DNA of 64,000 nucleotides, taken from positions 186,001-250,000 of the forward strand of contig NZ_SDPT01000001.1 of the NCBI RefSeq assembly GCF_004135605.1, written 5' to 3'. The notes under the pieces were generated by a model. That model ran no database searches. It saw only the letters and a list, made by a program, of their open reading frames with translations, and was not told where the DNA came from. Shown here in pieces: positions 48,556 through 57,736 of the stretch (the stretch's first letter is position 1; every line of letters begins with the position of its first letter). Both the position numbers and the translations under genes were made by a program. Source of the stretch: Sphingomonas desiccabilis. Its GTDB lineage: Bacteria; Pseudomonadota; Alphaproteobacteria; Sphingomonadales; Sphingomonadaceae.

Positions 48556-49659
48556 ATGGCGCTTCAGCAGCATGTCGAAATCCCGTTGGGTGGCCAGACA
48601 GTCGATCCCGAGCTTCCCCAGCGGCGCCTGGCCCTGGTCGCCGAAGCGGCAGAGGGGCTGCTGGCGGCAGAGGATCCTGCCCGCATGGTCGACGAACTGT
48701 TCGGCCTGATCCAGTCGGAGCTGCGGCTGGACGTGTTCTTCAACTACCGCCTGGAAGCCGGCCGGCTGGTACTGGAGGCGCATGGCGGATTGACGCCGGA
48801 ACAGGCGGCCGCTGGCGCCGAGCTGGATCTGGGGCAGGCCGTCTGCGGGTGCGCCGCCCGCGACCGGCAGCGCTTCCATGTGACCGGCGTGCAGCAGTCC
48901 GAGGATCCGCTGGTCGCGTTCGTCCGGGATGTGGGCCTGGACGCCTATGCGTGCACGCCGCTCCTGCACGGGGACAGGTTGATCGGCACGCTCGGCTTCG
49001 GGCGGAAATGGGCCGACCGCTTCACCGACGACGAGCTCAGCTTCCTCCACACGCTGTGCCATTTCGTCGCGCTCGCGAAGTACCGGCTGATGGTCGAGCA
49101 GGAACTGCGGGCGGGGATCGAGCAGCGGGACAAGCTGCTTGGCGAGCTCAACCACCGGGTGCGCAACGCCTTGCAGCTCGCCGTCAGCGTGGTGCGCCTG
49201 GAAGTGACCTCTGCCGAAGATCGTGCCTTCTCCGACGCGCTGCTGCGGGCTGCCGACCGGATCGAGGTGATCGCGTCGGCCCATCGCCCGCTCTATGCCT
49301 CGGACGATCCGAGCACCGTCGCCGTTGCCGACCTTTTGACGGCAGCCGGCGGTGGTTCGATCGACGGACCCCTGACCGTGAAGGACGGGGCCGGTGCGAA
49401 GCTGCCGATCGAGCAGGGCGTGGCCTTGGCGCTTCTCGTCCACACGGCCTTTGCGGAAGGCGGCGTGCCGGATCAGCCCGCGTCGGTGCAAATCGCGGAG
49501 CAGCCGGGCGGGACCGGCGTGACGTTGACGGGCGTGCGCCCGGAAACCGATGCCCTTTCCGGGCGGCTCGCGCGGGCGCTGCTGCGGCAGTTGAACGGCG
49601 TAGTCGAACCCGGGGCGGACGGCCTCACGATCCGCATCTCGAATGCCACAAAGGGCTGA
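48556..49659 (+). CDS. GAF-HisKA_2 signalling protein with degenerate ATPase domain
   Basis: 367 residues from ATG 48556 (a TTG at 48538 is in frame but has no support). Residues 20-175 form a GAF domain (MVDELFGLIQSELRLDVFFNYRL, ACTPLLHGDRLIGTLGFGRK). The dimerisation/phosphotransfer helix is of the HisKA_2/HWE type, with His200 in LGELNHRVRNALQLAVSVV. The following ATPase region lacks the Asn of the N box (LLVHTAFAEG replaces the usual LVTNALKHA) and has no DxGxG. It is more like a phosphotransferase of the ChpT kind than an active kinase. The response regulator gene follows 10 bp later. Confidence 0.82.
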   Translation: MALQQHVEIPLGGQTVDPELPQRRLALVAEAAEGLLAAEDPARMVDELFGLIQSELRLDVFFNYRLEAGRLVLEAHGGLTPEQAAAGAELDLGQAVCGCAARDRQRFHVTGVQQSEDPLVAFVRDVGLDAYACTPLLHGDRLIGTLGFGRKWADRFTDDELSFLHTLCHFVALAKYRLMVEQELRAGIEQRDKLLGELNHRVRNALQLAVSVVRLEVTSAEDRAFSDALLRAADRIEVIASAHRPLYASDDPSTVAVADLLTAAGGGSIDGPLTVKDGAGAKLPIEQGVALALLVHTAFAEGGVPDQPASVQIAEQPGGTGVTLTGVRPETDALSGRLARALLRQLNGVVEPGADGLTIRISNATKG

Positions 49660-49669
49660 AGACGTTCCG

Positions 49670-50068
49670 ATGCTCAACTTGCTGATCGTCGAAGACGAAG
49701 CGCTGATCGCGATGATGATGGAGGACGCGCTGATCTCCCGCGGGCACCGGGTGGTGGGTGTGGCGGATACGCTGCCGTCCGCGCTCGATCTCGCCGGCGC
49801 GCATGCGATCGACCTGGCGCTGTGCGACGTGCGCCTGGCGAACGGCGACAGCGGCGTCGAGGTCGCGACGCGACTGGCGCAGCAAGGCATCCCGGTCGTC
49901 TATGTGAGCGGCAACTGCCCCGCAGACGCGCCGCACCCGCTGGTGATCGGCTGCGTCAACAAGCCGGTGCCGGTCGCCGCGCTGCATGCGACGGTGCTGG
50001 CGGCCTGCCGGATCGCGAAGGCCGACGAGCCGGTCGCCGTCCCGCCTGCGCTGACGCTGTACCGCTGA
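49670..50068 (+). CDS. Single-domain response regulator
   Basis: 132 residues, only a receiver domain. The acidic pocket is Glu-Asp-Glu (IVEDEALIAMMM, residues 8-10), the phosphoacceptor is Asp53 (LALCDVRLANGDSG), the switch Ser is in VVYVSGN and the Lys in CVNKPVP. It resembles the receivers that pair with HWE/HisKA_2 proteins. The 20-residue tail has no DNA-binding or enzyme domain. Start ATG 49670 is preferred to 49643, which lies within the upstream gene. It is co-transcribed with the GAF-HisKA_2 gene. Confidence 0.88.
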   Translation: MLNLLIVEDEALIAMMMEDALISRGHRVVGVADTLPSALDLAGAHAIDLALCDVRLANGDSGVEVATRLAQQGIPVVYVSGNCPADAPHPLVIGCVNKPVPVAALHATVLAACRIAKADEPVAVPPALTLYR

Positions 50069-50089
50069 CCGTCCTTCCGCGCGGCAGCC

Positions 50090-50572
50090 CTATTGCAGGT
50101 GCCGCTCCGCCTCGCGCGCCATGATCGTGAGCAGGGTCGGGTCGAAAGGCGTGGTGCGGGGCGTGCTGTCGGCGACGCAGAGCGCGCCCAGCGCATGGCC
50201 GTTGCCGTCGAGCACCGGCACCCCGGCATAGAAGCGCAGGAAGGGTTCGGCCTGGACGGTCTCATAGTGGACGAAGCGGGGATCCGCCCGCGTGTCCGGC
50301 ACGATCAGCGGCTCACCGGGCGTGTGGATCGTGGTCGCGCAGATCGCGGTGTCGCGGCTCGTCTCGCGCGCGTTCAGTCCATGCTCGGCGAGCAGGACCT
50401 GCGTGCGCTTGTGGATGATGGAGACGGCTGCAAAGGCGGTGCCGTAATGGGCGGCGGTCAGGTCGACGATCCGCTTCAACTCGGGATGGCCGTGCAAGGC
50501 GAGGGCGCCGCTCTCGTCGACGGCCCCCTGTCGCTTCCGCTCCTTGTCGAAAGCGCTCATCCATGCGCTCAT
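50090..50572 (-). CDS. Stand-alone GAF-domain protein
   Basis: 160 residues. The domain is a GAF of the kind found at the N-terminus of diguanylate cyclases and kinases here: PELKRIVDLTAAHYGTAFAA VSIIHKRTQVLLAEHGLNARETSRDTAICATTIHTPGEPLIVPDTRADPRF-type sequence and RFYAGVPVLDGNGHALGALC VADSTPR. It has similarity in layout to residues 20-160 of the diguanylate cyclase at 39838. No output domain is present; it may sense a ligand and act through partners, possibly the adjacent two-component pair. Start taken at ATG 50572; GTG 50581 and ATG 50560 are alternatives. Confidence 0.8.
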   Translation of the reverse strand: MSAWMSAFDKERKRQGAVDESGALALHGHPELKRIVDLTAAHYGTAFAAVSIIHKRTQVLLAEHGLNARETSRDTAICATTIHTPGEPLIVPDTRADPRFVHYETVQAEPFLRFYAGVPVLDGNGHALGALCVADSTPRTTPFDPTLLTIMAREAERHLQ

Positions 50573-50852
50573 ATGCTGCACTGGACGCCTCCCCCGAAAC
50601 GCGGTTCCCCCCAGGTCCGGACTCGGACTGTCGCGCGCCTTTCGCGCACCGGACGGAAGCTCTTCAGTATTGCGAGTCGCTCGCAGAGTAAAGGGCCGTC
50701 CGGTTCAGATCGGATAGGGGAAATTACCGGGTTTCACCGGCACTTGTGCCGTAGGAGACTTGGGCTTGTCTTCTCACGGTCCCAAAACAGGGCAGGTCTG
50801 GTCTGTCGGGGGCGTCCAGGCGGCGGAGCAGGAGCACCGCCGCCTGGGAGGA
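50573..50852. other. 280-bp gap with a hairpin before rdgB's 3' end
   Basis: Bases 50816-50847 form a stem CCAGGCGGCGG / CCGCCGCCTGG with a 10-base loop, 6 bp beyond the rdgB stop, without a T tail. The rest shows no gene. Reading toward the GAF gene, GGAAC followed 16 bp later by CGTC just upstream of its start weakly resembles an EcfG-type general-stress promoter. Confidence 0.5.
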
Positions 50853-51482
50853 TCAGAGAACCGCCGCCACCAGCTGGCGGAACGCGTCGGCGCGATGGCT
50901 GATCGCGTGCTTCTCTTGCGGGTCGATCTCTCCGAAGCTCTGGTCCATGCCGTTGGCGACGAACATCGGATCATAGCCGAAGCCGAGCTTTCCGCGCGGC
51001 GGCCACACCAGCGTGCCGTCGACCCGGCCTTCGAACCATTCTACGTGGCCGTCCGGCCAGGCGAGCGCCAGCGCGCACACGAAATGCGCGTCGCGGCTGA
51101 CGTCCGGGCCGAGCGCTGCCAGCCGTTCCTCGACCAGGCGCATGGCGAGGTCGAAGTCCTTGGACTCGCCGCCCCAGCGTGCCGAGAAGATGCCGGGCTC
51201 GCCGCCCAGCGCCTCGACGCACAGCCCGCTGTCGTCGGCGAGCGCGGGCAGGCCGGAGAGGTCGGCGGCCTGGCGCGCCTTCAGCTCGGCATTGGCGACG
51301 AAGGTCGTGCCGGTTTCCTCGGGCTCGGGCAGGTCGAGCGCGCCTGCCGACACCGGCTCGATGCCATAGGGACCGAGCAGCTCGGCGATCTCGCGCACCT
51401 TGCCGGGGTTGTGGCTGGCGATCACCAGCTTGCCGGGGGCGAGCTTGCGGATCGCCTGGGGCACGGGGCCTTCGCCGCTCAC
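50853..51482 (-). CDS. rdgB: XTP/dITP diphosphatase (RdgB/HAM1)
   Basis: 209 residues. It removes deaminated purine nucleotides (dITP, XTP) from the pool. Conserved parts are [50 protein letters not shown] and AISHRADAF. It starts at GTG 51482, overlapping the rph stop by 4 bp, so it is translationally coupled to rph. Confidence 0.95.
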   Translation of the reverse strand: MSGEGPVPQAIRKLAPGKLVIASHNPGKVREIAELLGPYGIEPVSAGALDLPEPEETGTTFVANAELKARQAADLSGLPALADDSGLCVEALGGEPGIFSARWGGESKDFDLAMRLVEERLAALGPDVSRDAHFVCALALAWPDGHVEWFEGRVDGTLVWPPRGKLGFGYDPMFVANGMDQSFGEIDPQEKHAISHRADAFRQLVAAVL

Positions 51483-52195
51483 CGGCCGGCGGCCTTGAGC
51501 TGCGCGGCGAAGATCTCGCCGCAGCCGATGCGCGCGAGGCGGAGCAGGCGGAGAAGCGCTTCCTCGTCGTAGCAGGCGCCTTCGGCGGTCGCCTGCACCT
51601 CGGCGATGTTGCCGTCGCTGGTCAGCACGAAGTTGGCGTCGGCGTCCGCGGCCGAATCCTCGGGGTAATCGAGGTCGAGCACCGGCGTGCCTTCGTAGAT
51701 GCCGCAGCTGACGGCGGCGACCTGGCGGCTGATCGGATCGGCGGTGAGCTTTCCGGCCTGCATCAGCCCGTCGACCGCCAGCCGCAGCGCCACCCAGGCG
51801 CCTGAGATGGAGGCGGTGCGGGTGCCGCCGTCGGCCTGAATCACGTCGCAGTCGATGGTGATCTGGCGCTCGCCCAGCGCCTTGAGGTCGCAGACGGCGC
51901 GCAGGGAGCGGCCGATCAGCCGCTGGATCTCCTGCGTGCGGCCGGACTGCTTGCCCTTGGCCGCCTCGCGGCTGCCGCGGGTGTGGGTGGCGCGCGGCAG
52001 CATGCCGTATTCGGCCGTCACCCAGCCTTCGCCCTTGCCGCGCAGGAACGGCGGCACGCGCTCCTCGACGGAGGCGGTGACCAGCACCTTGGTCTCGCCG
52101 AAGCCGATCAGCACCGAACCTTCGGCGTGACGGGTGAAGTTGGGCTGGATCGAGATGGCGCGCATCTCGTCGGGGGCGCGGCCGGATGGGCGCAT
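51479..52195 (-). CDS. rph: Ribonuclease PH
   Basis: 238 residues. Phosphate-dependent 3' exoribonuclease for tRNA maturation. Family motifs are [14 protein letters not shown] at the start, [60 protein letters not shown] core residues (Arg at 86, 92, 126 region) and [19 protein letters not shown]. Start ATG 52195. First gene of rph-rdgB; these usually lie beside hrcA-grpE in sphingomonads, as here. Confidence 0.96.
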   Translation of the reverse strand: MRPSGRAPDEMRAISIQPNFTRHAEGSVLIGFGETKVLVTASVEERVPPFLRGKGEGWVTAEYGMLPRATHTRGSREAAKGKQSGRTQEIQRLIGRSLRAVCDLKALGERQITIDCDVIQADGGTRTASISGAWVALRLAVDGLMQAGKLTADPISRQVAAVSCGIYEGTPVLDLDYPEDSAADADANFVLTSDGNIAEVQATAEGACYDEEALLRLLRLARIGCGEIFAAQLKAAGR

Positions 52196-52279
52196 GGGTT
52201 CAGTCTCCTGCAAGATCGTTGCGGGCACCTAGACCGCCGACGGGCGTTCCGCCAGTCCGACGATACAGGGAGACGAGGG

Positions 52280-52804
52280 TTGATCCGGTTGACGATGATG
52301 GCAGGCGCGGCACTGGCGCTGGCGGCGTGCACTCCCAACGGCGGCGGCACGGCGTCTGCGGGCAGCGAGGCTGCGGCCGCGGCGGGCGAGACGATCCGCT
52401 TTGCCACCGATCGCTGCTTCGGCGCCTGCCCGGTGTACAGCGTGACCGTGCGCCCGGACGGCACCGGCACGTTCGAGGGCGAGAAGTTCACCGCCGTCAC
52501 CGGCACGCGTGACTTCACGCTGACCCCGGCCCAGTATCGCGCGTTCGCCGATCGGCTGGCTGCGTTCCGCCCGGACGAGCCCGAGCGGCGGGTCGAGCCG
52601 GGCTCGCCGCTGTGCCCCAATCATGCGACCGACATGTCCTCCGTGGACGTGACCTGGTCCGGCGGGGCGGGGGGCACGCGGCATCTCCACCAGTATCTCG
52701 GCTGCGTCGGCGAGGACGACCGCGACACCCGCACGGCGCTGCGGACCGCACCCGAGCTGCTGCCGATCGCAGCGTTCCTGGGCGAGCGGCCGGTCGGGCG
52801 GTGA
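52280..52804 (+). CDS. DUF6438-type lipoprotein
   Basis: 174 residues from a TTG at 52280, with AGGGAG seven bases upstream; this gives a basic N-terminus and lipidated Cys17 in MIRLTMMAGAALALAACTPN. ATG codons at 52295 and 52298 are alternatives. The mature domain starts with IRFATDRCFGACPVYSVTVR, the typical opening of DUF6438, and has a later CPNHATDMSSVDVTW and LGCVGE; cysteines 3 and 4 may form disulfides. Function unknown. It lies 85 bp from the divergent rph start. Confidence 0.78.
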   Translation: MIRLTMMAGAALALAACTPNGGGTASAGSEAAAAAGETIRFATDRCFGACPVYSVTVRPDGTGTFEGEKFTAVTGTRDFTLTPAQYRAFADRLAAFRPDEPERRVEPGSPLCPNHATDMSSVDVTWSGGAGGTRHLHQYLGCVGEDDRDTRTALRTAPELLPIAAFLGERPVGR

Positions 52805-52842
52805 GGGCTCCCCCTCCACGGGGAAGCGCCCGCCCCACATAG

Positions 52843-52942
52843 GGTACCCCGGCGAAGGCCGGGGCCCGATTGCGGTGTCGTAGGTGAGGGGCGGGGCCCC
52901 TTCCGGGCTTTCCCGACTGGGCCCCGGCCCCCGCCGGGGTAC
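52843..52942. repeat. Dispersed inverted repeat, family D
   Basis: GGTACCCCGGCGAAGGCCGG with GGCCCGATTGCGG, mirrored by TGGGCCCCGGCCCCCGCCGG and GGTACG. It matches the copy at 46611-46711 and, together with the adjacent family A element, occupies nearly all of the 334-bp gap before hrcA. Confidence 0.88.
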
Positions 52943-52965
52943 GAAGAAGGGAGGGGCAGCCGAAT

Positions 52966-53049
52966 CCGTGCTCCTGCGCAGGCAGGAGCCCAGGGTTGTC
53001 GAAGTGCCGCGCTTGTGGCTCTGGGCTCCTGCCTGCGCAGGAGCACGGC
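52966..53049. repeat. Dispersed inverted repeat, family A, best-preserved copy
   Basis: CCGTGCTCCTGCGCAGGCAG with GAGCCCAGGGTT and, after about 20 bases, CTCTGGGCTCCTGCCTGCGC and AGGAGCACGG. The two arms are almost perfect inverse copies. Each arm is itself a hairpin (CTCCTGCGCAGGCAGGAG). Confidence 0.9.
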
Positions 53050-53138
53050 TTGGCGTTGCGAATCGGCGCGCTCGCAACGGACGCTGCATCGCATTTCACT
53101 TCTGGAGCCGCCGCGCCCCAGTCCCTACATGGACCCGC

Positions 53139-54179
53139 ATGACCCCGCCGATCACCGAGCTGACCGACCGCGCGCGCGACGTGTTCCGCCAGGTGGTGGA
53201 ATCCTATCTCGAGTCCGGCATGCCCGTCGGATCCCGCACCATCGCCAAGATGTCGGCGCTGAACCTGTCGCCGGCATCGATCCGCAACGTCATGCAGGAT
53301 CTGGAGGAAGCCGGGCTGCTCGCGGCACCCCACACCAGCGCCGGGCGCATGCCGACCGACCAGGGCCTCCGGCTGTTCGTGGACGGCATGATGCACGCGA
53401 TGGAGCCCACCGCGCAGGAACGCGCCGCGATCGAGGCGCAGGCGAGCATCGCCGGCTCGATCGAGGAGGCGCTGGCGGGCACCACCGCCACGCTTTCCGG
53501 CCTGTCCGCGTGCGCGGGCATGGTGATGGTGCCCAAGCGCGACGTGGTGATGCGCCAATTCCACTTCGCGCCGCTGGGGCACGACCGCGCGCTTGCGGTG
53601 CTCGTCGGCTCGGACGGGTCGATCGAGAACCGGGTAGTCGAGCTGCCGCCCGGGATGACGGCGTCGGCGTTGGTGGAGGCGTCCAATTACCTGACCGCGC
53701 GGCTGGGCGGCCAGACGCTGGCCGATGCGCGCACCGGCATCGAGCAGGAGATCCAGGCCGAGCGTGCAGCACTCGACGAGGCGGCGCGCACGCTGGTGTC
53801 GCGGGGCCTGGCGCTGTGGAGCGAGGACGGCGATCGCCGTCCGGTGCTGATCGTGCGCGGCCAGGCGCGGCTGCTCGATCCCTCGGCGGCGGCCGACCTC
53901 GACCGCGTTCGCCAATTGCTCGACGAGCTGGAGGGCAAAGAGGAGATCGCCCGCCTGCTTGCATCCGCGAGCGAGGGCGATGCCGCGCGCATCTTCATCG
54001 GTTCGGAGAACAAGCTGTTCGCGCTGTCCGGCTCGTCCGTGATCGCCAAACCCGTGCGCGCGCTCGACGGCCGCGTGGTCGGCGTGGTGGGCGTGATCGG
54101 CCCTGTGCGGTTGAACTACGCGCGAGTCGTGCCCATGGTGGACTTCACTGCCGCGACGCTCACGCGTCTGCTGGCCTGA
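53139..54179 (+). CDS. hrcA: Heat-inducible transcription repressor HrcA
   Basis: 346 residues. The winged helix occupies residues 1-75 (ELTDRARDVFRQVVESYLES GMPVGSRTIAKMSALNLSPA SIRNVMQDLEEAGLL), followed by the GAF-like domain and a dimerisation region (HTSAGRMPTDQGLRLFVDGM at the junction). HrcA represses chaperone genes by binding CIRCE elements (TTAGCACTC with a mirrored GAGTGCTAA); I see none in this window, so its targets (groESL) are elsewhere. Start ATG 53139 matches homologues. grpE follows 16 bp later. Confidence 0.95.
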   Translation: MTPPITELTDRARDVFRQVVESYLESGMPVGSRTIAKMSALNLSPASIRNVMQDLEEAGLLAAPHTSAGRMPTDQGLRLFVDGMMHAMEPTAQERAAIEAQASIAGSIEEALAGTTATLSGLSACAGMVMVPKRDVVMRQFHFAPLGHDRALAVLVGSDGSIENRVVELPPGMTASALVEASNYLTARLGGQTLADARTGIEQEIQAERAALDEAARTLVSRGLALWSEDGDRRPVLIVRGQARLLDPSAAADLDRVRQLLDELEGKEEIARLLASASEGDAARIFIGSENKLFALSGSSVIAKPVRALDGRVVGVVGVIGPVRLNYARVVPMVDFTAATLTRLLA

Positions 54180-54195
54180 TGCTCGAGAGAAGAGA

Positions 54196-54753
54196 ATGAT
54201 CCAGGAAGACAATACGCCCAACGACACCACCGAAGACCTGCGCGAGGAAACCGCCCAGGACGCCCCGGAGGTCGCCGAGCACGACCGCGCGGCCGAGCTG
54301 GACGCCGAGCTTGCCGAAACCAAGGCGCAGCTGCTCTACGCCCGCGCCGACATCCAGAACGTGCGCCGCCGCGCCGAAAAGGAAGTGGCCGATGCGCGCG
54401 CCTATGCCGCGACCGGCTTTGCCCGCGACATCCTCTCGGTCGCCGACAATCTGTCGCGTGCGCTGTCGGCGATCCCCGCCGAACTGCGCGAGGACGAGAA
54501 GATGAAGGGGCTGGTCACCGGCCTGGAAGCCACCGGCCGCGAGCTCGACAGCGTGTTCGCCCGCCACGGCATCTCCCGGATCGTCGCCCAGGGCGAGGCG
54601 CTGGATCCCAACCGCCACCAGGCGATGCTGGAAATCCCCAGCAACGATGCGGAGCCCGGCACCATCGTGCAGGAAATCCAGACCGGCTACATGATCAAGG
54701 ACCGGCTGCTGCGCCCGGCACTGGTGGGTGTCGCCAAGAAGCCGGACGCCTGA
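54196..54753 (+). CDS. grpE: GrpE nucleotide exchange factor of DnaK
   Basis: 185 residues. Acidic N-terminus, then a long coiled coil (ELDAELAETKAQLLYARADI QNVRRRAEKEVADARAYA), and the four-helix and beta-wing parts ending in DPNRHQAMLEIPSNDAEPGTIVQEIQTGYMIKDRLLRPALVGVAK-type sequence. GrpE releases ADP from DnaK. It follows hrcA closely (GAGAAGAG upstream), but dnaK and dnaJ are not adjacent; glnD is next. Confidence 0.96.
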   Translation: MIQEDNTPNDTTEDLREETAQDAPEVAEHDRAAELDAELAETKAQLLYARADIQNVRRRAEKEVADARAYAATGFARDILSVADNLSRALSAIPAELREDEKMKGLVTGLEATGRELDSVFARHGISRIVAQGEALDPNRHQAMLEIPSNDAEPGTIVQEIQTGYMIKDRLLRPALVGVAKKPDA

Positions 54754-54784
54754 CGGGACCGGCGGCGCACGCGGCGAAGCGGTC

Positions 54785-57559
54785 ATGAGCCCAGGCGCGC
54801 CCAGTGCGCTGAACCTCCCGCGGTTCGAACATCTCGCCAATCGCCGTGCGATCCTCGATCGCGTGGCGGTGGCAGAACAGCTCGCCGGGATTGAGGCGCC
54901 CGATGCCGCGTCCCTGCGGCGGGCCGCGAGCGCGCTGCTGCGCGACGCGCTCGACCGCGGCCGTGCGGAGATCGCGCGCCGGTTCGAGGAAAAGCCGACG
55001 CAAGGGCTGCAGACCGCCGCGGCCGGCGCCTATCTGACGGACCGGGTGCTGCGGCTGCTGCTCGACTTCGTCGTCACGCGCCTCCATCCCAATCCGAACC
55101 CGACCGCCGCCGAGCGGATGACCATGGTCGCGGTCGGCGGCTACGGCCGGGGCGAGATGGCGCCCTTTTCCGACGTCGACATCGGCTTCCTCACGCCCTG
55201 GAAGCAGCCGCCCTGGTGCGAGCAGGTGATCGAGTCGGTGCTCTATGCACTGTGGGACATCGGGCTGAAGGTCGGCCATTCGTCCCGCTCGCTCGACGAG
55301 ATGATCCGCCAGGCGCGCGCCGACCATACGGTGCGCACCGCCCTGCTGGAGGGGCGCTTCCTGTGGGGCGACGCCGCCCTGTATGACGAGGCCGCCGCCC
55401 GCTTCATGGGCGAGGTGCAGGCGGACGGCGCCCGCCAGTTCGTCGCCGAGAAGCTCGCCGAGCGCGAGGCGCGCCACCTCAAGATGGGCGACAGCCGCTA
55501 CGTCGTCGAACCGAATGTGAAGGAAGGCAAGGGCGGCCTCAGGGACCTCCACGCGCTCTTCTGGATCGGCAAGTTTGCCTATGGCGTCCGCCGCGCGGCC
55601 GAGCTGGTGGACCGCGGCCTGTTCACCCCTCAGGAATATCGCCAGTTCCAGCGGGCCGAGAACTTCCTGTGGGCGGTGCGGTGCCACCTCCACCTGATCG
55701 CCGGCCGCGCCGAGGAGCGGCTGACCTTCGACGTGCAGCGTCAGATCGCGGAGCGGATGCGCTACGCCGACCGGCCGGGCAAGCCCAAGGTCGAGCGGTT
55801 CATGCAGTTCTATTTCCTGCAGGCAAAGCGCGTCGGTTATTTGAGCGGGCTGTTCCTCGCTCATCTGGACGAGAAGTTCGCCGGCCGCGGGCGCCGCTTC
55901 GGCCTGCCGCAGCTGCGCCGCCGGCCGAGCCGCCTCAAGGGCTTCGTGCTCGACCGCGGGCGCCTCGCGCTGCCGCACGACCGCTTCTTCGCCGAGGATC
56001 CGGTGCGGCTGGTGGAGATCTTCGCGCTCGCGGACCTGCACGCGGTGGAGGTGCATCCGCTGGCGATGCGGGCGGCCGCGCGCGACGCGCACCTGATCAC
56101 CGATCATCGCCGCGATCCGCGCGCCAACGCGCTGTTCCTGGATGTGCTGACCTCTCCGCGGACGCCGGAGAAGGTGCTGCGCTGGATGAGCGAGGCGGGC
56201 GTGCTCGGCCGGCTGGTGCCGGACTTCGGCCGCGTCGTCGCGCAGATGCAGTTCGACATGTACCACCATTATACGGTGGACGAGCACACCATCCGCGCGA
56301 TCGGCCTGCTCAACCTGATCGAGCGCGGCGAGCTGATGCAGGACCATCCGCTGTCGTCGGCGCTGTTTCCGGGCGTCGTCCAGCGGCGCGCGCTCTACGT
56401 CGCGGTGTTCCTGCACGACATCGCCAAGGGGCGCGACGGCGACCATTCGATCCTGGGCGCCGCCGTCGCCGAGCGGCTGTGCCCGCGCTTCGGCCTGACC
56501 GCGGCGGAGACGGAGACCGTCGCCTGGCTGGTGCGCCACCACCTCTTGATGTCGGCCACCGCGTTCAAGCGCGACCTGTCCGACTTCAAGACCATCCTCG
56601 ACTTCGCGGAGGTGGTGCAGAGCCCGCAGCGGCTGCGCATGCTGTTGATCCTGACCATCGTCGACATCCGGGCGGTGGGGCCGGGGATCTGGAACGGATG
56701 GAAGCGCCAGCTGCTCGCCACCCTGTTCGATTCGGCCGAGGAGGTGCTGCGGCTCGGCCACAAGCAGCGCGGCCGCGGGGAGCGCATTGCCGCCAAGCAG
56801 GAGGTGCTGCAGGAGGCGCTCGGCTGGGATGCGGCGCGCATGGCCCGGCTCGTCGACCAGTTGCCCGAGGCCTATTGGGTCGCGGAGCCGGTGGACGTGC
56901 TGGAGCGCAACGCCCGGCTGGTGGACGGGGCAGGGGACTCGCCGCTCGCGATCGATGCGGTGGCCGACCCGGAGCGCGACGCGACGCTGGTGACCGTCCA
57001 TGCCGCCGACCATCCGGGGCTGTTCTACCGCATCGCCGGAGCGATCCACGCGGCCGGCGGCAACATCATCGACGCGCGCATCCACACCACGCGCACCGGC
57101 ATGGCGCTGGACAATTTCCTGGTCCAGAACCCGCAGGGCGGCCGGTTCGACGAGGCAGGGCAGCTCGACCGGCTGCGCACCGCCATCAGCGACTCGCTTG
57201 CCAACCGCGCCCGCCTGAGCGAGCGGTTGTCCGCCAAGCCGCTGCCGCACCCGCGCGCCGGCGCCTTCTCGATCACCCCCAACGTGCTGATCGACAACCA
57301 GGCGTCGAACCGCTTCACCGTGGTGGAAGTGAACGCCCGCGACCGCCCCGCGCTGCTCCACCACTTGGCGCACGCGCTGTTTCAGTCGAAGGTGACGATC
57401 CATTCCGCGCACGTCGCGACCTTCGGCGAGCGCGCGGTCGACACCTTCTACCTGACGGACCTCACCGGCGACCGCATCACCGCCTCCGCACGCATCCGCG
57501 CGCTGGAGGCGCGGCTGCTGGAGGCGGCGGGCGGAACGGCGGAGCAGGCGGCGGCGTAG
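54785..57559 (+). CDS. glnD: Protein-PII uridylyltransferase / uridylyl-removing enzyme
   Basis: 924 residues. The nucleotidyltransferase domain has GGYGRGEMAPFSDVDIGFL; the linker and HD domain have MYHHYTVDEHTIRAIGLLN and VFLHDIAKGRDGDHSILGA; two ACT domains end the protein (TVHAADHPGLFYRIAGAIHA, EVNARDRPALLHHLAHALFQ). GlnD senses glutamine through the ACT domains and modifies the PII protein, setting nitrogen metabolism. Start taken at ATG 54785, 31 bp after grpE; the frame is open upstream to 54728 but without similarity. Confidence 0.96.
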   Translation: MSPGAPSALNLPRFEHLANRRAILDRVAVAEQLAGIEAPDAASLRRAASALLRDALDRGRAEIARRFEEKPTQGLQTAAAGAYLTDRVLRLLLDFVVTRLHPNPNPTAAERMTMVAVGGYGRGEMAPFSDVDIGFLTPWKQPPWCEQVIESVLYALWDIGLKVGHSSRSLDEMIRQARADHTVRTALLEGRFLWGDAALYDEAAARFMGEVQADGARQFVAEKLAEREARHLKMGDSRYVVEPNVKEGKGGLRDLHALFWIGKFAYGVRRAAELVDRGLFTPQEYRQFQRAENFLWAVRCHLHLIAGRAEERLTFDVQRQIAERMRYADRPGKPKVERFMQFYFLQAKRVGYLSGLFLAHLDEKFAGRGRRFGLPQLRRRPSRLKGFVLDRGRLALPHDRFFAEDPVRLVEIFALADLHAVEVHPLAMRAAARDAHLITDHRRDPRANALFLDVLTSPRTPEKVLRWMSEAGVLGRLVPDFGRVVAQMQFDMYHHYTVDEHTIRAIGLLNLIERGELMQDHPLSSALFPGVVQRRALYVAVFLHDIAKGRDGDHSILGAAVAERLCPRFGLTAAETETVAWLVRHHLLMSATAFKRDLSDFKTILDFAEVVQSPQRLRMLLILTIVDIRAVGPGIWNGWKRQLLATLFDSAEEVLRLGHKQRGRGERIAAKQEVLQEALGWDAARMARLVDQLPEAYWVAEPVDVLERNARLVDGAGDSPLAIDAVADPERDATLVTVHAADHPGLFYRIAGAIHAAGGNIIDARIHTTRTGMALDNFLVQNPQGGRFDEAGQLDRLRTAISDSLANRARLSERLSAKPLPHPRAGAFSITPNVLIDNQASNRFTVVEVNARDRPALLHHLAHALFQSKVTIHSAHVATFGERAVDTFYLTDLTGDRITASARIRALEARLLEAAGGTAEQAAA

Positions 57560-57568
57560 CACACCCCC

Positions 57569-57599
57569 GGTGCTCCTGCGCAGGCAGGAGCCCAGGGTG
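57569..57599. repeat. Dispersed repeat, family A, single half
   Basis: GGTGCTCCTGCGCAGGCAGG then AGCCCAGGGTG is one arm of the family A element directly after the glnD stop. The second arm is missing. Confidence 0.75.
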
Positions 57600-57736
57600 A
57601 TGGCGCGCGACGCCGGTGGCTCCGCCGGCAGTCGCGACGAGGGCTTCGATCCGGTGTTATGCCCCAGCCGTACCCGGCCGAAGACGCAGCGGGAAGGGAC
57701 GGAGGCGCAACGGCTCCTTGGCCTGCAACCGAGCGC

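Noticed and set aside
50573..50605. GGAAC-16-CGTC as an EcfG general-stress promoter for the GAF gene
   Set aside because: The -10 deviates from CGTT and lies almost on the start codon; too weak to list as a promoter.
50816..50847. Hairpin after rdgB as a rho-independent terminator
   Set aside because: The stem is strong but no T-run follows on either strand.
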